Shown here: in pieces, positions 25,122 through 37,754 of the stretch
Position numbering within the stretch: position 1 is the stretch's first letter
How the letters are laid out: each line of letters begins with the position of its first letter
Assembly: GCA_037389465.1 (NCBI GenBank)
Contig: JAZARR010000078.1
Coordinates: 3,472,001-3,536,000, forward strand
Reading direction: 5' to 3'
DNA: 64,000 nucleotides
Origin: Baylisascaris procyonis
Taxonomy: Eukaryota > Nematoda > Chromadorea > Rhabditida > Ascarididae
Notes under the pieces: model-generated
The model's database searches: none
Seen by the model: the letters and a program-made list of their open reading frames with translations, nothing else
What the model was told of the DNA's origin: nothing
Made by a program: the position numbers and the translations under genes

Positions 25122-28100
25122 AATGTCTAACAATTTCGCATTATTAGCATTTCATTTGCATTTCCCGTACTGCGCACTTGTTTCTTTGGACTCCTGCATC
25201 CATGGGCAGGTGAATGCGCTTTCCTTCAAGCCTTGTCTCTTTCTCTCCATTTCTTTAAATGTACATGATGGTGTATTTAGGAATTTTTTCAATATGGGGC
25301 CAGCTGACTGGAAGCGTTAAATTTTCACCAAAATCGCTGCAGGTTTTTCTGTAACCGATTGCTCAATTGCTTTCTTTATATTCCTGCGTTTGCTTCTAAG
25401 CGGTTGCCTTTGGTACCTGCCCTAGTGTTGCTAACTGATTGAGATTTCATTTGATCGTTGACTGGTCAGAACGGTTGAGTTGCAGCCGAAACTCGCTTGA
25501 AACCGAACGCATTCCGAAGGTCTTCGTCGATTGCTGAATAGAGGCAAAAAATGGCCGCAGTTTCGGTTTGCAACTGAAATTTGATCGGTCAATTACCATC
25601 ATCAGCGTGCCCTCTAAATGAGCCTCTGACGCTGTCTATGTGAAACGCCCAGCAACATGAAGCGGAATGAACATGAGTCGCTAATTTGAGAGTGGTGAGA
25701 ATATATTTGTGGATGTGTGGATGTGCGAAAGAGCAGAGTTCACCGCCTTTAAAATGATTCTTTATTCGGAACTCCCAACTCGTACTGCTTGTTAGTTCTT
25801 GAATGAGAGGAAGGGTTGATAAGTGTTTCATTTGTTTCGCTGTCATGAAACAATCCTTTCATGTGACAACTGCTGCTTAAGTAATAAGCCGAAGAAATCG
25901 TTCAAAAGTATGCCCACTATACGATTGCCCCAAAATTTTCATCTAGCGCCAGTTTGCAAAATCAAGCATCAAACTTTCATCTCCTGCAAAAACTGCAGGC
26001 TATTGGGGATCAACGTACACTCTAGTGCGCTAGAAGTACTTACTTCATCGGGAGTGGATGATGGTCACTGGCCATTGTCATGGTGATTGGTGAAGTTGCT
26101 CATGTATGTCGTTTTGTATATCATTTCGCTTTATCTAGTTGTTTCAGTGCTCTGCACTTATTATTTATGTCTGCTTGTTGCGTCTTTGTTATTATCATGC
26201 GCTGAACATGGCGGTCGTGCTTGTAGAGTATTATACAGGTGATCTTATGACTCGAAAAATTAGGCATCATGTTTACATATGACATAGTAGACGATTTAGT
26301 CACATAGTTAATCAATACGATGAGGTCTTAATTGAAAGCTGCCGGCACGAACTTCAAAAATATATAGTTGCCGACCTTTATTGTCTGTTAGCGGGGAAGG
26401 TTTAATAATTCATGTTGCGTATCCGCTACTTCCGGTGCTTTGAGGCTTTTTCTTTGTTGTATTTACTTTTCGACTTTTTTCTGCTTAACAGGAAAAGCCA
26501 TCTATTCTGAAGGCTGTTGATGTTGCTACTAGCGAGCAGAATTGCTCAACTGGTCGCTTGCTTTTTTTATGCAGACATAATGAGGAGAATCGTGTTCAAT
26601 AGTAGTTTTGAAATGTCTTACAAATATGACCAATGATTTTTGATATTTGATACGCAACATGCTAAAGTATTATAGAAATTGAAGTCGATCATGCTGAAAT
26701 CTAAAGTGTGCGGTATTCGCATTGTCACTTAACTAGATCTAATTTTGTTTTGGTTGTTGTTTTTTTTTATTCAAACATATGCCATATCGGTATCCAGCCC
26801 GGAAGTGTTGCTTTGTCTGATTTCCCATTCGCAGATGAAATTAGGAAGCGTTGCGAATGTTGATAATTATCTCATTAATTCGAAGATGGTGAAAAATCGT
26901 TTTTATCACATTGCTTGAAATTTAAATTGAGTTTTTATGTGATGCGGTTTTTCGAGTGTTTGAAATGATTAGCAAAATTTATGCATTCACTAATATCGTA
27001 GATGAATCGCAACGCTATTTTAAAAGATTTAGAAGTAAGATTTTGGTGGCGATAGCGTATAATCAAACAAAGGTGTTCATTACGTTGGTATCGTTAATGT
27101 ACTGCCCATCGCAGTCTTTCTTTCACATTTCTCTTTTTTTCTTCCTATTTTTTTTTCCACTATTGTAAAATTTCATCTTTATTGAGTTGTATGAATTACG
27201 ATATCACAAAAGAAAACGCTTCAACAAGAGAGTTGTGGGCTTCGATTCGATTTTGAATTAAATTCTATATTTAAATCCCACAAATTGTATATGGGAGAAT
27301 AGGAGATAATTTGTAAAGTTCTAATCATCGTTTTATTATACTAACTCATCCTCTTCTTTGTGCGCTTGTCGTCTTCCCTCCTTCCTCTCCGTGCTCCCAT
27401 AAAATGTTCCCAAGTTGTATCGTCAGTCCATAATTTGCAGACAGGAATTGTTTTATGATTTCATTTGGAAATTTTAAGCAAGGGTGCATATGTGAAACAA
27501 TGCTGGAAGAAAAAGTTTTATGCGAAAAATTGAGGAGCAAGGCAATATCTGATGAAATGGAGAGAGACGATGAAAAAATTTAAAAAAAAAATTAGTAATG
27601 GTAAAAAAAAAATAATTCTAATAATATCACTAATCATCGCTGTAATGGTATCACTAAATATGGGTATTAGGATACGGTCGCATTAAAGGGTTAATCGTAA
27701 ATCTACGCTTGCCCATTCTTTTCTATTTCTATCTTTTGAATTTACCTCAATTGTTGAATCGGAAGGTTTTTTTTCGACATGAAATGTCTGATATTAATTC
27801 CAATTCTTTATGATATTAGTATGATATTAATTTCCAATCTTTGTTTTAAACGTTTCGTTTTTGCTATTTTTTATAGCTCATACTATTGTACTATGTTATG
27901 CTGTTCATCAATATCTGCACATAAATCATTGCAACTACGTTTCTTTCGAGATCCTTAAACGCACTATCGTTTTGCACGACTGCGGCCCAAGAAAATGTGT
28001 GATAGACATCTGCAGTTTAAATAAGAGCGGCGCAATTATTTCATTTCGGCGGGTTTTTACTCATTATTTTTTGAACAGCTATATGATTTGGGCCACATTT

Positions 28101-30267
28101 CAATTTTTTTTTTTTTTCAGATCTCGGCTATGTTCTATTTGGGGGAGCGGGGAGGGAGAGAGGGTTAAGGAAAGGGATGCGATCGGCATTAGTACTTGGA
28201 AGTGGCTGCATTCTCTCAATTGGTCGTTATTAGATTTAGATGTCAAGAAGTGATGTTGGTTCGACGATCGATGAATTTATGTTCGTGAAAATGAAAGTGC
28301 GTTAGTCGGCGAAAGGAACTAATAATCGGCTGATTTGTGTTGTATTTTTAATGTGTGCACTTCCAATGGCTGCTTTCATACACATGACATGTTGTATGTT
28401 TTGGTGAATTTCTATTTGTTGCAAGCTTTCTTTCACTGCTATGGAGCAATCGGTGTAGATTTGAGAAGATTTTATTATAAAAACCTCGATATTGCACCGT
28501 GATGTTCTTTATCAGTGTGCTTGTGTGAGTGTCAATTTCACGTTGTTATTTGCGTTGATGCGATCTCGTTGTTTACTACAAATGAGGAGAGTGGTTTTTT
28601 TAATGGACGAATGAAAGCGCCTCCTCGATGATGGGTGTTGCGCTTTCATGGAGCGATCGCTGTTGTTCTTTATATTGTTTGAAGTGCTACCTGCTAATCG
28701 TTTTGTGGTGGCCGACAAAGGGGGCCAGTGGTTTTGTGTCTTTTTTTTGCTTTTAGTAAAGTGCTACTTGTCTCTTTTCGTTTGGCAACTTTAATGCAAC
28801 TGGTGCAATACGCCACTTTAACAGGTTGAACCCTGTATATCTAAACAGCTTTTTTTAGCGACTACTGTGAGCGTCTAAATTAAAGAGTCATACCTTTTCC
28901 TGCTCAAAGGCGGAACCTCTCTAAATAGGTTTTGTTATGGTGTATTCGTTGTGTACATCAAAAGCTTTTCCGAGAAGTGAAGGCGCGAAACGATGATGAG
29001 AGTGGCAATACGGCAGTACCCATAGTCTCGAAGTCTTGGACACTTTCAATGAGTTGCAAGGAGGCGAGAGGGGAGGGAGAAGTTACCTTATGTTTCGTAA
29101 TGCATTAGTTGACGTTAATGTTTTGGAATAATAAGTTCAGTCTTCCTCATCAGGCGTGCAATTATTGCACTTATGAGGTGTCAACAAGTGCTATGAAAGG
29201 TTTGGTCATCATGTGAAAGTTGAGACGAATATTGATCTGGTGTAATATTTGCTCATGCAAATTAAAGTATAGGCTTGTCAGTCGAATAGGTGCGCAATGA
29301 TAAAAGAGAGGGAGGGGGGGGGGGGGTTAGCGGCGATACGGTAAAACTGTCAGACGTTAGCAGCTTGCGGATGAAGCGAGAAAGAGCCACGAGAAAAGTA
29401 CAGACAACATTTAGCTCAGGTGAGTGTCATAGGAAGAGTTCGGAGAACGCATGTTGCCTGAATGAGGAAGTAGGTATGGGAAATGTGGTTAATATGCGTT
29501 CGCGTAGATTTCACATTACTTTGTATTCTTTGCGTTCGGTTCATCCTATGCTGCTCTAGCGTGGTATTTCAACCATGCACGATATTTTGTGCCATCGGTG
29601 AAGCCTCTCATGTTTTGTGCCTATAATGCATCTCTTAACTGTTTAGAATGATATTGTTGTTTATGGCAGGGAGTGTTTGCAGCTTCGTTGTCCTAGATCG
29701 CGTCGAATGGCGCGATCCTAGCCTCAAAATTAAAGCATCACATTTGGGGTGGAGAAGTGGGGCCGTATATTATTGGATTATCACATTTGAGCCAAATACC
29801 TTTCCTATGCTTATCGTGTTCATCAGGGAAATGATTTATGAAATCTCACCTTCACTTTTGCACTTTCCTCATTCTTCGTTATTTCAATCTTTGAATGTGA
29901 TTATTGCCAAAGGTAATATCTGAGAGAATTTTAGTCGGTAGGGATTCCACCTCCGCCGCCAGTTAGATCCGACCATGAACATCTTGTATCACTTTTTTCG
30001 CTGTATGCAGAATTTAAATCTCTGGAAACAAGAGGAGTTGAATGTTTTTAGAAAAGGTCGTCTCGTTTAAGCATGTTCTATGGATTTGAAACAGCGGAGT
30101 GTTGTGTATGCAAAGCAAGCCACATATCCAATCTGCGTTATAAGAGACGCTTGGGTTTGGCATTATAAGCACCTTACCCCCAAGTTTCCTACTCGTTTGT
30201 AATATGTGTTTGGCGACTTGATTTTTGACCGATACATGAAATACGCATCTATCGTAATTTCAGTCGA
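25122..30267. other. Intergenic region between suz12 and the lipid phosphatase
   Basis: Mostly A+T-rich unique-looking DNA with short chance frames. One possible exon lies at 26492-26602 (acceptor TTAACAG, 36 codons, stop TAG), discussed under findings. A G homopolymer lies near 29313-29326. No other gene is supported, and no clear polyadenylation signal was found close behind the suz12 stop. Confidence 0.5.
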
Positions 30268-30394
30268 ATGTTAGGAAAGTATTCATTGAGTTCACGTTTC
30301 GGCCGTGTTTTGTCGGTCTCACGTGAAGACGAACGACTACTGCTTATTAGAGGAGTCTTTTTGATGGGTGTCGACATTTCCGTTTCTCTCGTTG
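30268..30394 (+). CDS. Probable first coding exon of the lipid phosphate phosphatase
   Basis: ATG at 30268 follows a TTTCAG that could be a trans-splice or cis acceptor. It opens 42 codons to a GTTAGT donor at 30395, ending in phase 1. The peptide begins MLGKYSLSSRFGRVLSV and ends with a hydrophobic helix LLLIRGVFLMGVDISVSLV that would serve as membrane segment 1. The downstream phosphatase exon at 32152 also starts in phase 1. One more phase 1-1 exon, carrying the first extracellular loop, should lie between and was not found, so the link is an inference. Confidence 0.45.
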
Positions 30395-30902
30395 GTTAGT
30401 TATTCATCTTTTTTCCTTTTTTTCCGCTTTTTGCCTTTATATTAGTGTTTTCGAGTTCATTGCCCACCTTCACTCTGTTCGAGGCTACCGAGGAAAGATG
30501 ACTCAACGATTTAGATCACGAGGACTCCCTGACTGCCATTGTGGGTGTTGAGGCTCTCTAAAAATCCTTGATCTCCAGGAGGGACTTGCGGGAGAGGCTC
30601 ACTTCCCCGCCCGACCGTCATAGGCTTCCTCCTTCTCATGGAAGATTTTAGGAACTATGAATCTTGCTCTCGCGAGCTTTAAAAAATTCTCCAGAGTATC
30701 AGGAACGTGAGGAAATTCCGTGAAATGCGGTAAAGGAAATGGACACCTGAGCCTTCTTAGGGAAACCACAAAGAAGGTATTGGAGATATAATGGGCATGA
30801 TCAGAAAACGCAACTGGGCGAGCTTGACGTCGATATTTTATAAGGACATTCGCCTCATGTACAGTCAAATGAAGGCATCAGGTTTGATGGAGTAACATAG
30901 AA

Positions 30903-31050
30903 AACGATGAAGTTGAGGAAAAATCAGTCGTTTCAGAACTGCACTCTCTTTTTAAGTGTGTCATTTCAACAGGAAAATACCCTCATGAGTGGAAACTTGC
31001 AAATGTGTCGGTCATATAGAAAGACAATAACAAGCCCATCTGTGCAATAT
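30903..31050 (+). mobile_element. Decayed LINE reverse transcriptase fragment
   Basis: Plus-strand translation gives LHSLFKCVISTGKYPHEWK followed by LANVSVI, a stop at 31017-31019, then KDNNKP. This resembles the segment of non-LTR reverse transcriptases of the form LF..S..TG..P..WK.A.V.PI.K. Only about 50 codons are recognisable and the frame is broken, so it is a dead remnant. It would lie in intron 1 of the phosphatase gene. Confidence 0.4.
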
Positions 31051-31815
31051 GCATAAAATAACATTTGTAGTTTAGTGTAGCTGGTGCGGAATATATGCGC
31101 GCAGCATAGGCGGAAATAAACATCTGTCACTTCTTTTGTCTAGAGGGCACATAATTACAGACATTTTTACCTCACCACACTCAGCGACGCGTTGTATGTT
31201 ATTTATGAGCCTTGATTGCACCTCACTATAAAGAAATGGAAGAAGTCCCTCATGTAGCTGGATGCCTTCGGTGCATAATTCTTATACGCATAGCATTGTT
31301 TCCTATGCACTTCACTCTTGGTTTTTCTGTTTTTGCAGTATGTGTCTAGGATAGTTGCAACTACACATTCTTGCAACTTGCTAGTCGTTTTCATGGATAA
31401 CAGTCAGCGTGGATCTCTCCAACGTGTGTGGTGCTTGGGAAAGAAGGGAATCTGAACTTGATTTCACTGCTGCTTTGTTGATAATGCCATATTCTTGAAT
31501 GATGAAGGAATCGGCGGAACTTGTTGGCGCAAAGAGAGGGAATCATCTGAGTTGATGGTTGCTTACATTCCTTTTGTAGAGTTGTTGTTTCAAAGTTTTT
31601 TTATTTTGCAGTGTCTTATTTTGTCTACAAAGTAATCACAAAGTTTTTGGTATTCCCGACGGAGCGAGGCTTCTACTGTCGTGACATTCAAGATCTCAGT
31701 AGTCCATGTAAGTTTTCTTTTTAGGCCGTTACTGAGGTCTCGGTAGCTCTTATTGAATACTTCATTAGCCTTTCGCAGTTTTAGAAGGAAATTGGATTGA
31801 AATGAATTAGGGTGA

Positions 31816-31857
31816 TGTTGAAACATCGTCAGTCGTCTGATTGACGATGTTTCAACA
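31816..31857. repeat. Perfect 16-bp inverted repeat (hairpin)
   Basis: TGTTGAAACATCGTCA at 31816-31831 is followed after a 10-base loop by its exact reverse complement at 31842-31857. It could fold as a stem-loop in RNA or be the collapsed ends of a small transposon. It lies about 0.8 kb from the LINE remnant. Confidence 0.85.
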
Positions 31858-32151
31858 CCTCCTTTTAATGAGCCAGCATGTATCTGACGTTCATTTTACT
31901 TGTGGTTGCTTCATGATTGTATTATAAGTCAATCTTGAATTCATTACTCCCCAAGGATTTCCGACAGTACACCGCTCTAGGTCGTTCCAAACTGTTTATG
32001 TTTGGAAGAAATTTTTATGCGCCTTTTCCATATTTTTGAGGAAGTGTTGTTTATTGGGATAGGGGCGCTCATGGCTGCTCATTAGTCGTTGCGGCCGCAT
32101 AACTGTGGCCTCTTTTATCCTTAATCCCTTATCTTTACTGTGTTGTTTCAG

Positions 32152-35100
32152 TGTTGCCTAACTCAGTATCGCAGACACATCTTCTCTGCGCCACACTACT
32201 GTTTCCGTTTATAGTGGTGTTCTTTTGTGAGGGAATTATATTTCTACGCCTTTCGCCATCGACGACTCGTGTTCAAAGGTTTTCTGCGGCAGTTGTGACT
32301 CTTTATGTCGATTATATTGTGTGTAAGTTTCGGTTAATGTATTCAAATCTTATGTAAATTGGTAAAACTTTAGAAATGATTTCTTTTAATATCTGAGAAG
32401 AGTTGTGTGAGATTTTCCTGAATTTGGTTTTCTTCTATTGAAAGAGTTTTTGAATTTGTCGTTAATTTATTATGATTAACGTAATTTTTCTTCATGCGTT
32501 GTTTAAAAGCAAATGAATTCAGAATTAGAGAAAAATTTTTTTTCCTTGTGAAAGCAACATTTTCAACTCGAATTTTTCTAGAATCTTGAACGATGATTTT
32601 AATTGTTGTCGTTGCATAAGTTTTTGTTTCGTAATCAAGATGCTCTAATGAACTGTGTCTTATTTCTATCTTTCGAAAAGAAGCTAATGAAAGTGTATAT
32701 GTATCTTTGGATTGTATCGTAAATGCTGATATGGGCGTATTTTCATATTTTTTGCTACACTCATCCTCTTCCATGAACGATATTTTGCATATCTTTAAGG
32801 TTTTCTCTTAGCGGTGATTGTTAATCAACTATGCAAATGTGCCGTCGGACGACTCCGACCTAACTTTCTCTCAGTTTGTAATCCACGATGGGAGAAAATT
32901 AATTGCTCGAGTGGAGAAACATGGATAGCGGATGCATTTTGTAGAGGGCCACCCAAGGCTGTAAAGAAGGCGCGTACAAGGTATGCACTTTGGTGGCTTG
33001 TATTATTGTTGTGTGTTCGATTCGTTATATGAGTTTTTAAACAGTGCCGATCAGTGATACGCTTAGTAACTTTTCGTATTGCTGTGAAGCAGCGGCTTCA
33101 AGTAACGGCTTCTGTATTGAGGTTTCAGTGCCTTTTAGAAGTTTGCGATATTTGATTAATATTACTTGAAAGATCGCCTAGAAGTAAGTGCTTTGATATT
33201 TTTGAATCGCCTAAGCTAAACTCTATCTCCCATGATTTGTGCTTACCATTACACTAGATGAAAGGCCGTTGATACAACCATTGATTTAGAGCTTTAGTGG
33301 GCTATTGTAATATGGCGATAGCTGGGCCTATGCAATGCTAATAGAAGGTGATATGAGCGCTAATCACTGTTAGTTATTGCTGGCCATATTTTTATTCCTA
33401 CCACTGAGAATAAATTTGGAGTTTTGGTTGAATTTCATTTGATATTAATAAAGTGCTGCACTGCAAATTTGAAGTGCAGAAAGTAACTCTTAAGGTTAGA
33501 AGTGAACCGTGTTCCTCATATATTAAATTGAAGGATGTTCGCGATTGGCGCTTTGTTTAAACTTAAGCAGAGTAGAGCGATTTGACTTTATCGACATCAA
33601 ACAAGGATCCTAGGCGTTGAATGTTTTCGTTCAGCTGCCCAAGTGGACATGCGACGGCATCCGTGTTGGCAATGTGTTTCCTCATTGCGTATTTTTATCG
33701 AATCATTCCACGCTGTTCGCTTAATGCTTGGATTGCTTGGATTCGACGTTTTATACTTATTCTGTTCTATCTTTGGTGCGTTTTTTTTTGCGAAGTTTTT
33801 ATGCGCTTTCAAGGAGTTTCATTTCATTTGCTTTTATTTGCAAATATTACCAGTAAAGTACCTTTTTCAATGAAATTCATATATTATAGGTGGGTATACG
33901 TAGTAGAAAAAAGGTATGAAAATTGCAGCGCACATACCGTTGAGAAGTTGCCTCTGAGTATTTATCTCGATCTATGCCAATCAGCGGAAAATTTTGAGAT
34001 AGTTGTGGTGCTTAGAACTTCTATGTTCTTTCCTGTCGGTGATGAAATATGTCATTACTTAAAATTGAAAAGTTCATTTTTCGTTGTGATTGACGGAAGT
34101 TTTGTATAAATTCAGTTTTGTGGAAAATGATTTGATAGAACGTTTTTGGTTGTATAGCAGTTAAAATCAAGTGTGGATAATACCTTCTTTTCCCTCATCC
34201 TAAAGCTGTGCGTGGGTGACTCTTTCTTGTTCGGCTGTTCGCCCTCACCTTAAAGTCGTGGATGGATAATTCCTCCCGCTTCCTCTTTCCGCTTCACCCC
34301 TCTTTTCCCCCGCTGTCTCTGGATGGTGCCCACGGAAAGCTGCTTTTCCATGAACATCTCCTGATAGTCCCAATGAACTTCTGGCACTTTTTGTGTTTAT
34401 TCTGTGCAAACAGCAAATGTGTGGCGAGCATGTCGTATCACGGTGCCGCACTGTACTGCTGCCAAAAATGAACCTATGTAGACGGATATAACTTATCTAA
34501 CTTATAACCTTTCGTTCCACTGGTGCAGAATTAGAGATCTTTTTGAACTGAATAATGTTGCAGTACGGTTACCAAGGCTTGTGGCTCATAAGAAATCATA
34601 ATCAGCTTCTCGCAACTCACAGAAGATTTGTCGGGCTCTCGAAGCCCGAATTTGTGAGGCCTACCTAAATTTGTTTGAAAGGTCGAAAGAATTGTGGCGG
34701 TAAAGAAGGCAAACATTTCAGATTATTGAGGAAGTATAGAAAAAATTGAGAATAGAACGTTTCTAATGTTAACAATTTTTTGAAACTAACAGTTTAGCTG
34801 AATAAACTGCATTCAAAACTGCTTTGTAGTAGATTCTGACCTCAGCGGAAGCCGATGCTAAATTTTCTACTCGTTTACTTCTTTTGTTCGGGAAATTACT
34901 TCTTTTCAGTGAATAAACCCTCACCCACTTGACATAGTAGATTTTGAAATCTTTGATATTAAGTTAAAGCCAGAAGGAACATTAGATATGCGATCACCGG
35001 AACTATGAGGTAATATCGAACGAGATCGAAAGTCACTCCACATGAAAAACTCCTCGAAATCATTTCGAGAGGTAAACGAAGAAGAGCAATCGTAAAAATA

Positions 35101-35476
35101 CATCAACGGAAAAGAATGACTAAATAGCTTCAGAAAGCACATACATTCCCATCGTATGCAGATCATCCTCAAGAGGAAGGTGCAACATCACAAGATAAAT
35201 GCATCCTTCGCATCTGATCACTAATTTGCCTAAAATCGGTAATTACTTCTTTAAATGGGTAGGCAGAATTTTTTGTATATATATTTTGTCGGAATCATCA
35301 CTAAACGAATGATTTGCAGGAACGGATATTGTTTAGTGACACGCATAACGGATATGTGGCATTATCCCTCAGATGTGGTGTGGGGTGCGTTGATTGGATT
35401 TATTGCCGCCTATATGTTCTTCATGCGACGCGTATGCGTTGATTATAAAAAGTTTCATAATGTAAAAGGTCATTAA
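32152..35476 (+). CDS. Lipid phosphate phosphatase (PAP2/PLPP family), catalytic exons
   Basis: Exons 32152-32322, 32812-32980, 33635-33775 and 35320-35476 (stop TAA) join in phase to about 212 residues, lacking the N-terminus. The family removes phosphate from phosphatidate, lysophosphatidate and related lipids at cell membranes. All three catalytic motifs are visible: KCAVGRLRP (C1), PSGH within CPSGHATAS (C2), and TRITDMWHYPSD (C3). The C3 Arg, His and Asp are kept, with Thr where Ser is usual. NPRWEKINCSSG and FCRGPP match the loop between C1 and C2. Membrane helices include FPFIVVFFCEGIIFL, VLAMCFLIAYFYRII and VVWGALIGFIAAYMFFM. With the 30268 exon and one missing exon the length would match the usual 280-310 residues. 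Exact member of the family is not assignable. Confidence 0.85.
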
Positions 35477-37729
35477 TGGCTATTCTTTGTAACATTGTAC
35501 TTCTGCCGTTTGTTATTGTTAAAGATCGCTTTGAAACTAATATTTATCCGCTCTTAATCCATCTTTTAGTTATGGAGATGATGAGCACATTTTAGCAAAT
35601 CCTTTTTGGCGTGCTTATGGTAATAGCATCAAAAAAGGGTCATATTGAATTTTATTTTATTTTATTTTATTTTTTATTTTTTGAATGAGTTATCCAAATC
35701 CGTACTTCTTTTATATATTTTGTTTTCATTTCTTTGCTAAGATGATGCGAAATGTTATTTCAAGAATATATGTAAATTTTGATTTCTTTTGCGCCGATCT
35801 TATGGGTTTATCTCCCAATGTTTATCAATTTCTTAATGCGAGGTGTCACATCGTTTTGATTATTGGTGTTTGTGATTTCGATCATTTCCTCTCGAGAAGA
35901 AATATTATAATTCTCCATTGAGTTTAGTCGAAAAAGAAATTTTTTAGCCTTGAGTTAGTTTTTTTTTTTGAGAAAAGAGAGTTTATTTATTTATATATAT
36001 TTTTAGAAAACCTTGAGTTTAACTTATTAAAATTGTTTGCTTTTATAAAAAGTTTCGTTGTTTCCCACTAACTTTATAACATCATTAGGGGCAATATTTC
36101 TTAAATTTTTCCCTGCATTGGAAAATGTATTAGATGAATTCGACTCCATATATTGGTTAATTTGCTAAACTATTGGTAGCACTAAAGTTCGGAGTATTGA
36201 TATGCTAGGGTAAGGGTAAAAGGGGGGGGGGAGGGAATTATGTCCTGGAATTTCATTAAGTTCTGATAAAATGTTAGAGAGAACCTTGAAAATGTAGGTG
36301 AGAGTAGTATGATGTTTAGAGTATTTTGGGTTTCTTCTGTAGTGATATTTGCTCTCAATGGGAAAGTGCCTTGGGGGTTCTTTATTGCCTTTTTGTTGTC
36401 TCTATCTTATTCGTAACGCCTCATTGTTTATGTGCTCATTGAAGGGTTGTGAATGCTTCGTTATGAGATTTTTGCATTATGGGTTCTATTGACAGTTATT
36501 TGATACAATAAACGATTACACATCGTTGAGTTTTCTCATCTAGTGATAAGGGAGGAGGGAGGTTATGTTGTTTATGTACTAGAATAAAGAACAGCTGCAA
36601 TTTTTTTGGACAGAAATTGATATTTGACGCTTAATTGAGATGTTTTTAGTCTTGAAGACTTGACGTCTATGGCTCAGGCTGCATTTCCTTTCTTCATAAT
36701 GCAGCCAAATTGCTTTGCATCGATGTCTACGCTTTGAGAGGCGTTCAACTAGTGTTGGTGCTTGGATACTGGAAATCGGCAGCATCTGAACAAAAAATGA
36801 AGGTTCCCTCAGTAAAACTTTTGATGGCTATAAAAATCAGGACTTCACCTATACATAGGACTGCTGATAATGGATTACGCATCTCGAACGTGAGTGAGTT
36901 ATAATTGAATTCGTTCCATTCGTTTGAAAAACTTATTTCGAACTAAGTTATTTCCATTTCTAGACTAACCTTTGAATTTAATAAGACCTCGAAAACAGAT
37001 AGCTAGAGTTTATTATGAAGCTGCAAACAAGATGATACTAGAAACGTCATCAGTAGATGGAATGGAATAGAAAGTGAAAAGAATACTTTCTTCTAATTCT
37101 GCTAATTTTATAGGGTTCATGTGTTTCGTTTCGTAATTGTGGTTGAAAAATAAGAAATAACGTGAAAAGTAATATTTATTGCCGCAGTAAGTAATTGGAA
37201 TATTGTTGACCAGGGTTTTTTTGCAGGGATATGTGATTGAGTTCAACAGGTAGAATTAAATTTAAATTCAGATAACCTGAGGAAAGCAATATCACTTTGA
37301 GGTGGTTCAATAAATGAGCCTCCTCAATGATACTTCAACGAGTTGCAACCAAATCGCAATTTTTCAGCTTTAATTTTCACTCGATTAGATTCCATTTGAC
37401 GTAGTTTAATGAAGCGGATTCTAATCTATTTCAGTGCATTCTTGAGACGATTTAACTGAACTCAATTCATCGAGAATAAAATATGCACCTATGATGGGTT
37501 TTTTTGTGCGATTCGCTATGAGAAGTAAACATATTAAATAGGTTGCCATCCATGGAATTGGCAGTTGCAACTCATCACAATATTTATCAGAACAATTGCA
37601 GAGTATAGGAAAGACATTTTTTTCGAGAATATTGTCACTTCTGTAATATCGTTGTGAAGTGTATTCAGGTGTGCATTATCGGTCATACTAGATGCATATT
37701 TTGCTTAGTGGAACGATTAGGGGAAACCG
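35477..37729. other. Convergent intergenic region
   Basis: Lies between the 3' ends of the phosphatase (+) and tetraspanin (-) genes. It contains a TTTTA microsatellite at about 35646-35676, a G run at about 36222-36231 and AATAAA on the plus strand at about 36507 and 36583. These are a long way past the phosphatase stop. An open frame at 36705-36889 has splice-like ends but no recognisable product. Confidence 0.5.
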
Positions 37730-37735
37730 TTTATT
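37730..37735 (-). terminator. Polyadenylation signal AATAAA of the tetraspanin gene
   Basis: TTTATT on the plus strand reads AATAAA on the minus strand, 19 bases past the tetraspanin stop codon. That is short for a 3' UTR but normal for nematodes. Confidence 0.6.
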
Positions 37736-37754
37736 CGTGGAGACTTATCGAGCG

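Noticed and set aside
36705..36889. Possible plus-strand exon (LCIDVYALRGVQLVLVLGYW) with splice-like ends
   Set aside because: No partner exon in matching phase and no recognisable family.
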